Positions 57,319 to 64,000 of a DNA stretch of 64,000 nucleotides are shown one piece after another (within the stretch, counting starts at the first letter, position 1; the number at the start of each line of letters is the position of its first letter). Position numbers and translations under genes: made by a program. The notes under the pieces are model-generated. The model saw only the letters and a list, made by a program, of their open reading frames with translations, had not been told where the DNA came from and did no database searches. The DNA comes from Gracilaria domingensis. Taxonomy: Eukaryota; Rhodophyta; Florideophyceae; Gracilariales; Gracilariaceae. The stretch spans positions 25,072 through 89,071 of the forward strand of contig VCMS01000245.1 in NCBI GenBank assembly GCA_022539475.1, in the 5' to 3' direction.

Positions 57319-60300
57319 ACGTGCTCAGAGCAGCAAGGTGACGAGCTACGAAAGCGCCTCAACACCCTCACGGACGAAAGTGGTAATGCGCCGGGATGAG
57401 CTGCAGATAAACAGAGTGATGACAGTAGGTAGCTACTTAAAATACTCCCCACTATTGTTTTCGGTGAAGATACAAATTCACCGATGATGTAGATAAGGTA
57501 ATATCGTCTAGCATGAGCCCATCGGGTCTGGAGTTTTACGCTAATATCGAAATTTAATTGGTTCGTTCCGACGGGCAAGTAAACAGCAATGAAGGCCTTC
57601 AACGATCATAGAATCCCTGAACTATAGTGGTAGTGGAATTCTCTGCGGAACACTAAAAAGAACCAAATGGAGTTTTGATCAGCTAACTACTACATGATCT
57701 TCACAGGTTCAGAGAACAGGGGTCGTAGCAGCTCCTATATGCTAAATTCATTCAGTATAAAAATCTATGGAAGAAAAACGCAACAAGAGTGGTAGTTGAA
57801 AGCAAAACATATGGTAGTTATGAAAACCCTTCATCCCGGCGTGCTTGGGCTTGTAGCACATGACAATAGTTCCAATATTGAACTCCTATCGCTTCGCCTC
57901 TCGGTAACCAGGCCTGTCAGCAACAATACAGGAGAAGATATAAATCGACGTGTTGTGGAGATACCGTAAAATGCTGCCAAATGTGTTAGTTCTTCTTCTG
58001 TTAAGAGCCGTTATAAAACTTCAGAGTTCCACTTCCAGAGCTATGAATTGCTGCCGACTACGTTGTCGAGCAGCATTTGAAGGCTTCAATGTGCCACCGA
58101 AGAGACGAAATAGAGCTTTCATTACATCATGGCCGACTAATGCACCTATAATTATTCCAAGCGACGTCCGAGTACTGAGAGAAACTTTTTTTGATTGGGG
58201 CCGTGTCCTGCACTTCCCATCAGATTTCAAAGAATTCCATCAGGAATGGAAAAATATGTCAATGTCTTTGTATGCTTTGGCCTCCATCATTCAAAGGAGA
58301 TCTGCCTTGGTGAAGGTTCCATTCAGTAACCTGCCTTTCTTCGTCGTGGACAAATCTATAGGCAAACTTCTGACAGAAAAGTTGCATTGCATGGAAGATA
58401 GATTTGCGTTTGTAAAGTTCTGGATTTGAGCACGTATCGTTCGAAGTGAACGTGACGCGGATCATCCGCTCTAAGCACTGCAATAGAAACATGATGATTC
58501 TATTGCAGTGCTTAGGGTCTCTGGCTACAGTCTCTCGATTTCTGGAGTATTAATCAGTTTCAATATGCCGAGATGCAAGTTGCGTAACTGTTCCAAGCGA
58601 GCTCTCCTTGTTTCGAACAGACTGCATAGAAATAACCCCTGGATGAATCTTACGGTCAAGGCGGTTTTGATGGACGAGAGAATGAGAGATATGGAATTGG
58701 AACGCATGAAAATATCCGACTTGGATCTCGTCCCGCTTGCACGACGTAAGTTTCTTTCTCCTTCGCCTTTCTTTGCATATTCGAGAATAACTGAGTATGT
58801 CTTTCTGACGCTTTTGGTGTGGTTTTGAGAGAGTCCATTGAATGACGTAAGAACATTACCGCCTAAAAATGACGGAGGGGCTTTGCATCTATGACAAGGG
58901 CTTTCTGTTTTGCTCCTATGAAGAGTGGACAGAATGTCCTTAGCCTCATAATATCCGCACAAAAACTTGCAGAGGATGGCACACTCGATATACTGCGTCT
59001 TCGCCGATGAACTGAAAACCTTTCTGCATTAGATGTATAATTTGCTCCGGGACTTGACGAAGAGATTCCTGAAGGATGTGCATCCTGGAATCGCGTAGAG
59101 ACTTGCTAGAAACGAATGGCATTGCGTCTGCTTCAGATGCGAAAACCTGTACCAGTGTTGTACGAAAGTATGCCACTACTGTGAGGTCATCACGGATGCG
59201 CTTACGGCGTAGCTCGTCGGAGAAGTTGAGAAATATGAGGTGGAGAGGATAGGCGGTAACCGATGTTTGCTTTAGAGTTGTTGAAGACTTATCGGTGTAT
59301 ACATGCAGAATGCCTACGAAAGATTCACTGTAACTTATTTCTCGGGAGTACCACACTATTCTACTATCCAAAGAGCGCATGACCATTTCCTTAAGTTTTG
59401 AGGTGGCGTCTCTTGCGAGAGAGCCGGACATGGGGTGAGATATTTTCGTGGAGTGGGTCTGAGGTATAGGGTGGAAGAATGTGTTTTCGTTGTTAGCCAA
59501 CTATAGCTGTTTCACAAGTGTCTGAACGGGGTCTCTCGTGTAGAGGGGGGCGCTGAACTTACATCCTTCCGGCGAGACAGTTCTTCGATTGAAACCGTCT
59601 TTTGATGCGTATCGTTCGAAAATGGCGTTCTTCAGTTCTGTACAGCGCTTGGAACTTGTTATGGTCTCGTTGAATCGCTTTTGCGAGAATCGCGGGTCCC
59701 GAAGTAGCCGAATTAGCTCGTCTGCTTCACGATGACCAAGGTTGGAAGCTACTGAAGCCAGACAAACCGTGAGATAATCCATATGCAAATCACCGAGGGC
59801 CTCCTCAGAAGGCACTGGGCGTGAACTGCTTCCGTGTTCTGGCTCTAATGCCGCCGGACCCGGGGAGGGAGAAACACAATGCGAAGTGTCCGGAATAGGA
59901 GGGGCGCACGGAGTGGGGTCAACGCTGTCCTCGGACACCGGAGGCTCGGGAAGGCGACAAGGGGCAGTGACCGTTTCGGAAGATGCGGGCGCGGGCGGGG
60001 AAGCTTGAGACGCTTGCTTCTTCGAATGGGCCGCCTATTGTCATCTTCCAGCGCGGCGTTCAGACGAAGCGGGCAATGGTTAACATGCCGTTGAAGAGAT
60101 AGCACTCCTCGGCGAGTAACGAACTGGCACCCACGCTTCTTATGTGTACAGTAGTAGATCATGGGGAGAAGAAATGAAGGAGAAACGGCCACACAGACGG
60201 TAAAAGAAGGTCGTTCGAGGGGAGAATGAGGTCGGGCGACAGTCAAGATCGACGTCAAGCTGAGAATGGAGAATATAATTTGAGTTTAAATCACGTGCTC

Positions 60301-61618
60301 TCGTTCAAAAAGGAACGTAGGTACACGTCGACCTCAACACAAGGGTGTACTTCTCGTATTATCTACCACTGGTTATAAACCTGTGGTTTCGCAACGTTGT
60401 ACGCTGTACACCTGTCCAATCTCGCACAGAATAATAAATCTCTTCCCTCCGCCGCCGCCGCCTCGCCTCCGGCGTCCGACCTATCGTTACCGTCGTGATC
60501 CGTGCCATCCACATGCTCGCGTTCTACTCCGCCGGAGTAGAACGCGAGGATGTAGATGACACGGATCACGAGTGGCGCTCCGTCGTACCTTTCTCCGCCC
60601 TCGCACTCGCTACGAAGTAGAGTGCGGGGAAGAGAATGAGGTACGCTTCATGTCCGCCTAATGGACGCCTCCATAAAGCGGACATCATCCGTATCTCACC
60701 GATGTATTCCGTGCAGTCTTTCCGTGCAGTCTTTTCGTACGTGCTTCCATATCCTTCTACGTATCTTTTTTCTAAACTAACCAATCCTCACCACGTCTCT
60801 TCGCGCTCTGCAACATTTACACGGCAAGAAATAAGCTTTGGGTTACTTTTGCGAGTTACTAGGTCCCTCGACTTTTCTAGCGCATCGTTTCTGTTTTGCT
60901 TTATCAATGGTACGTTCCATCGCATTTCAAATGTATCCAACGGAGCATTGACTAACTTATGGATACTTTCTGCTTGCGTATACAGGTAAATGACTTTTGA
61001 TGCGTACGTAGCTCACGAGTTGCAGGTGCAGGTTCCTCAAGTAGGGAACCATGCATCTGGGCATGGTTCCCTACATCAGAAACGGAGAGGATGAGGCGCT
61101 TCGCGCCTCATCCTTTCGGAGTGCGTATTTGTTCTACCGATACCGCACTTTGGTGCAGGTGCCCTCTGCGGCATCTGCCGCAGATTGCGCCTACACCCGC
61201 TTCATCATGGGGAAATGGTACATGTAATATAGCGAAGTAGTGGTTAGCAAAAGCGGTCGATAGAAGAATAGATACGAATAAAACGGTATGATTTCATAAT
61301 GGACATCATCTGTACTAGCAACAGTATTCCATGCGTTGCAGGGTATCATTCCGCCGAAGGTATCGTGTAATGTGCACCTTAATGGCAACTGAAACTAGAC
61401 TTCGCGAAATACCGTCCAGGTAGCCCTCGACTAAAGAACTAGCACGAGTGGAAAACCCACCAGTATTTACTGCACAGCGATTCTGGACGACCCAAGCAAT
61501 TATCTTCAAATTTTGAAATAATTGATCTCGATATTTTTTCAAAAACTTTACTGGACGACGCTTGCCACTTTCTGGACGACCCTCGCCAAAACCTAGCATC
61601 TGCAAGAGACAGACGGTA
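57319..61618 (-). mobile_element. Plv copy D: CACTA/Plavaka/KDZ-like DNA transposon, internally deleted
   Basis: Minus strand from CGTCTGTCTCTTGCAG (61618) to GCTCTGAGCA (57319). It is closest to copy B: it shares the 3' region, the 74-bp palindrome (60498-60573, with some mismatches) and the missing transposase C-terminus. It has only one version of the basic-frame region (about 60850-60970). It interrupts a hAT-like transposase at its left junction (61618/61619). Confidence 0.8.
57950..60258 (-). pseudogene. Transposase remnant of Plv copy D
   Basis: Frames are 59845-60258 (MTSILTVARPHSP, YYCTHKKRGCQF), 59501-59938 (MDYLTVCLASVASNLGHREA), 58946-59500 (VYTDKSSTTLKQTS, NFSDELRRKRIRDD, FQFIGEDAVYRVCHP) and 58525-58962. 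Frame change near 59900. A TAG at 59501-59503 falls at the position of the TAG at 49454 in copy C, where copy A has CAG. The end is truncated as in A and B. Confidence 0.7.
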
Positions 61619-62078
61619 TATATCTTCTGGATTTGAAAGCCTTCAACGATCCCCAGCCGCTCTTTTTCGGCATAGCGGCATACAAGATGTAAGTAGTAAC
61701 GGCTTTTAGGAGTAAAAGATGTTCGAACAATCGTTTGACTGTCGACCATCGCGTTTTTGAGTAAACAAAAATGGCGTACGTTCTTAAGAGTTTTTTTTTG
61801 CATATTTGTTCGTATATCTTTCGCATACTACCATTTGTTTTAATTTTCCTGGGCACAAAAAGAAACCTCCGTATGGCGTTAGAGAAATTCGCATCTTTTC
61901 CAAGATATTTGCTCAAAGTATGCAAAACGTGCGTACTGCAGCCATACGAAAGCTTGAAAAGCTTGTTTTCCATGCAAAGTTCTCGATGTTTCCTAATTGA
62001 GTTGCATGATTCTGTTACAAAAACATAGCAGCATTTAAATCCCACGAATTGGTATACACGCTGCAGGAGATTTTGCAA
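61619..62078 (-). pseudogene. hAT-like transposase fragment
   Basis: Minus-strand frame with CSTHVLHTLSKYLGK, MRKIYEQICKKKLL, VYSKTRWSTVKRLFEHLLLL and KAVTTYILYAAMPKKSG. The Cys-x2-His-x-Leu followed by a Lys-Thr-Arg-Trp-Ser/Asn motif is typical of the region around the second catalytic residue of hAT enzymes. It is cut at 61619 by Plv copy D. Upstream and downstream parts are absent. Confidence 0.6.
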
Positions 62079-62598
62079 TCTTACAAGTAAGTTATGAGAC
62101 AGTTCTTTCTTGAGATGAGAACGAAGGTATTCGATAAAAGTCGAAGTTGCTGTGTAGCACCGCTTTATTCATTGACGTTGATTTTACAGTAGTTGCTGCA
62201 TCTCTGCCTAATACGCCGCCTCCTTCTGTGGAGCAAACTTCTTAGGATGTCTTGGTTTTAGTGACTCCTTGAAGGATGCTGATTTTTGTGTGGAGACGTG
62301 AAGGAGTCATGAACGTTACCCATCATGAGTAAAATCTTGGTTAGAATTGTACAGGTGTATTGTGTGTAGTATGCATGGGTGCATTGTATCGTGTACTATG
62401 GAGCAACCTGACACTGGGTGATCCACTCGTATGACCCTCATGACTTGCGCACTACTTTAGTTAATATCGTTAGTTTAATGTGCAGTTAAACCTATTTAGG
62501 TGGACGCGACTTCGCTGTCGCGCGCACTCAGGAAAGAAAACGAAGGTTCGTCTTCGAGACTATTTTCTCGTTCAGGAGCACTTTTGTCCTGGCTCTAG
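62079..62598. other. AT-rich stretch with no recognisable gene
   Basis: No open frame resembles a known protein. Probably the flank of the hAT-like element or intergenic sequence. It ends at CTGGCTCTAGG before an LTR. Confidence 0.45.
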
Positions 62599-63412
62599 GT
62601 GTGGTGCAAACCCGCTTGCGGGAAAACAGCAGCCGTGTCGCAAAAAAACACTTACAGGGTGTACAAATCTTGCCTTGCATATAAGTAGAGACAGTTATAA
62701 AACCCTCCGATAAAACTGACACTAGTAAAGTGTTAATCCGTGTAACCCCGTCTCGGGCGTGCAACCGAAGGTAGGGGTGAATTGAAATGGCGTTGGATCC
62801 GGATGTTCTGGGGTGCAACAGACAGTGGAGATATCCAAGCCAACTTTGTTGGGTAAAAAGGGGAACAAAGGAGCCCCACAGCAATGCATCGACTCACAAG
62901 ATCAGAATATATTCCCTGACAATAAAGTCCAAATCTATATAACAATGCAGAGTGATAAGAGCCGTCTGACGGAGACAATAACAATAAATCCAAAGAAAAG
63001 ATGCCGTAACGACGGTCTAGAACTCATCAGTAGTATGGAGGCGAATACGAGAACGGAGGTCCGGCGAATGGCCCGGTTAGGGACAAGGATCGTTCGCAAG
63101 CGGCAGGAAAGTCAAAGCAAGAAGTCTCCTTGACGTTTACGTCTCGTAATGTAGCGGCAAGTGCTACCACCTATATAGGGCACTTGAAAATATCAACTAG
63201 AATATCTATCTATCGGGCTCTGCCGGTCAACACTCTACACGTGTGAAAACGTGGCAGACTTGCCACGGCGCACCCGGGATCTGGCCAACTCGGCATATGT
63301 GTGCAGAAACACTACCCTTCCTATGCATAGCCCGAAATGGGTCCATTACCATAGTAGCCTCTCATAACATGAGGTGTCGAAGCCGGTAACGGATCAATGA
63401 AATATGAAAAGT
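62599..63412 (+). mobile_element. LTR, interrupted near its 3' end by a second LTR
   Basis: Begins TGTGGTGCAAACCCG and follows the solo LTR at 45131-45983 as far as ATGAAAAG. The last roughly 55 bp of the family (ending in CTCTACA) are displaced by the LTR that starts at 63413. It contains the CCTATATAGGG TATA-like sequence near 63170. Nested insertion shows at least two rounds of activity. Confidence 0.75.
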
Positions 63413-64000
63413 GTGGTGCAAATCCTCGAGTTGGCAAACAAAAGCCGCGTGGCGGAAAGCGCACTTACAGGGTGTTCGAAACCTGCTCTCTATAGGGGTT
63501 GATGCAGCACCAGAACCCTCTGATAGGGCCAGCGCGATGCCGGGTGTAAGTCCTGGTGGCCCCGATCTGAGCGTGCAGTCAGAGGTGAAGGGGAAGAGTC
63601 GGCGTAGTTATCCGGCTGTTCTGGCGAGCCACAGCGATTGGGGGTATTCAGCACAACGGTAGGGGGCAACAAAGGGTCAGCAAACGAGCCGCACTGTGGA
63701 GCACTGACTCGTGATAAACGGGAATAAGTCCCGAGACTAGTGGGCAAAACCTGTATAACAGGGCAGAGAAATAAGAGCCGTATGACGGAAATAATAGCGA
63801 ACAAACAAGAAAAGGATGCCGTAACGACGGTCTAGGACTACTCGAGGACAGAGGTGGATAGCAACTCCGGAGATGCGGCGGTTTAGCCCAGTTGGGGACG
63901 AAAAACCGTTCGCACACGGAAAGAAGCTAGAGCCAAGGGTTTCTTTGAGGTTCACTTCCCGTACATTGGCGGCAAGTGCCGCCACCTATATAGGGCACTT
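63413..64000 (+). mobile_element. LTR, runs off the window
   Basis: Begins TGTGGTGCAAATCCTCG directly after the truncated first LTR, in the same orientation. It continues to the window end, which lies at CCTATATAGGGCACTT, about 200 bp before the expected LTR end. Whether internal retrotransposon sequence follows cannot be seen. Confidence 0.75.

Overview
This is repeat-dense nuclear DNA from a photosynthetic eukaryote, most likely a red alga. The host-derived genes support this: plant-type phytoene desaturase, a VTE5-like phytol kinase, a UPL3-type HECT ubiquitin ligase, the proteasome adaptor ECM29, an ER-Golgi L-type lectin, a ketopantoate reductase and a ribulose-phosphate epimerase piece. 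None shows a convincing intron. The red-algal call is inference from gene content and lack of introns. Only two host-type genes look whole: the phytol kinase (38174-39013, +) and the ketopantoate reductase (53687-54571, -). The rest are broken or partial, so the window reads as a graveyard of gene copies moved and flanked by transposons.

Layout. 1-4320: DNA transposon copy A (CACTA/Plavaka/KDZ-like, called Plv here). 4368-8833 and 21126-25531: two near-identical arms of a large inverted duplication. Each arm holds a palindrome array (PAL), a broken gene for an unknown membrane protein, the 5' third of a phytoene desaturase gene, and the 3' tail of a dispersed repeat (TAIL). Between the arms lie a broken Ty3/Gypsy element with a chromodomain (8834-15290), part of a second LTR element in the other orientation with one LTR (about 15300-18073), a pogo-like transposase cut off by that LTR (18074-19386) and 1.1 kb of AT-rich sequence. 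25532-31743: ECM29 and lectin pseudogenes, then PAL 3. 31744-36716: Plv copy B on the minus strand. 36717-40791: a Notchless-domain scrap, the phytol kinase and a nearly full-length but broken phytoene desaturase. 40856-44643: the UPL3 pseudogene. 44848-46696: PAL 4, split by a solo LTR. 46697-51822: Plv copy C, the best-preserved transposase. 51715-52165: PAL 5. 52514-55307: an unknown basic protein, the ketopantoate reductase and an epimerase fragment. 55954-57318: the most complete TAIL element, with a coiled-coil reading frame. 57319-61618: Plv copy D. 61619-62078: a hAT-like fragment. 62599-64000: two nested LTRs.

Connections. The PAL arrays sit beside captured or broken genes and next to Plv ends. 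The Plv 5' end and the TAIL 3' end share a terminal motif of about 17 bp (CGTCTGTSTYYTGCARA). The arms look like a deletion derivative of the phytol kinase-phytoene desaturase locus at 37950-39790, joined to foreign gene pieces and duplicated in inverted orientation. My working model is a Plv-type transposase acting on a set of ends that mobilise and shuffle host gene fragments. The model is inference. The repeats, junctions and gene identities come from the sequence.
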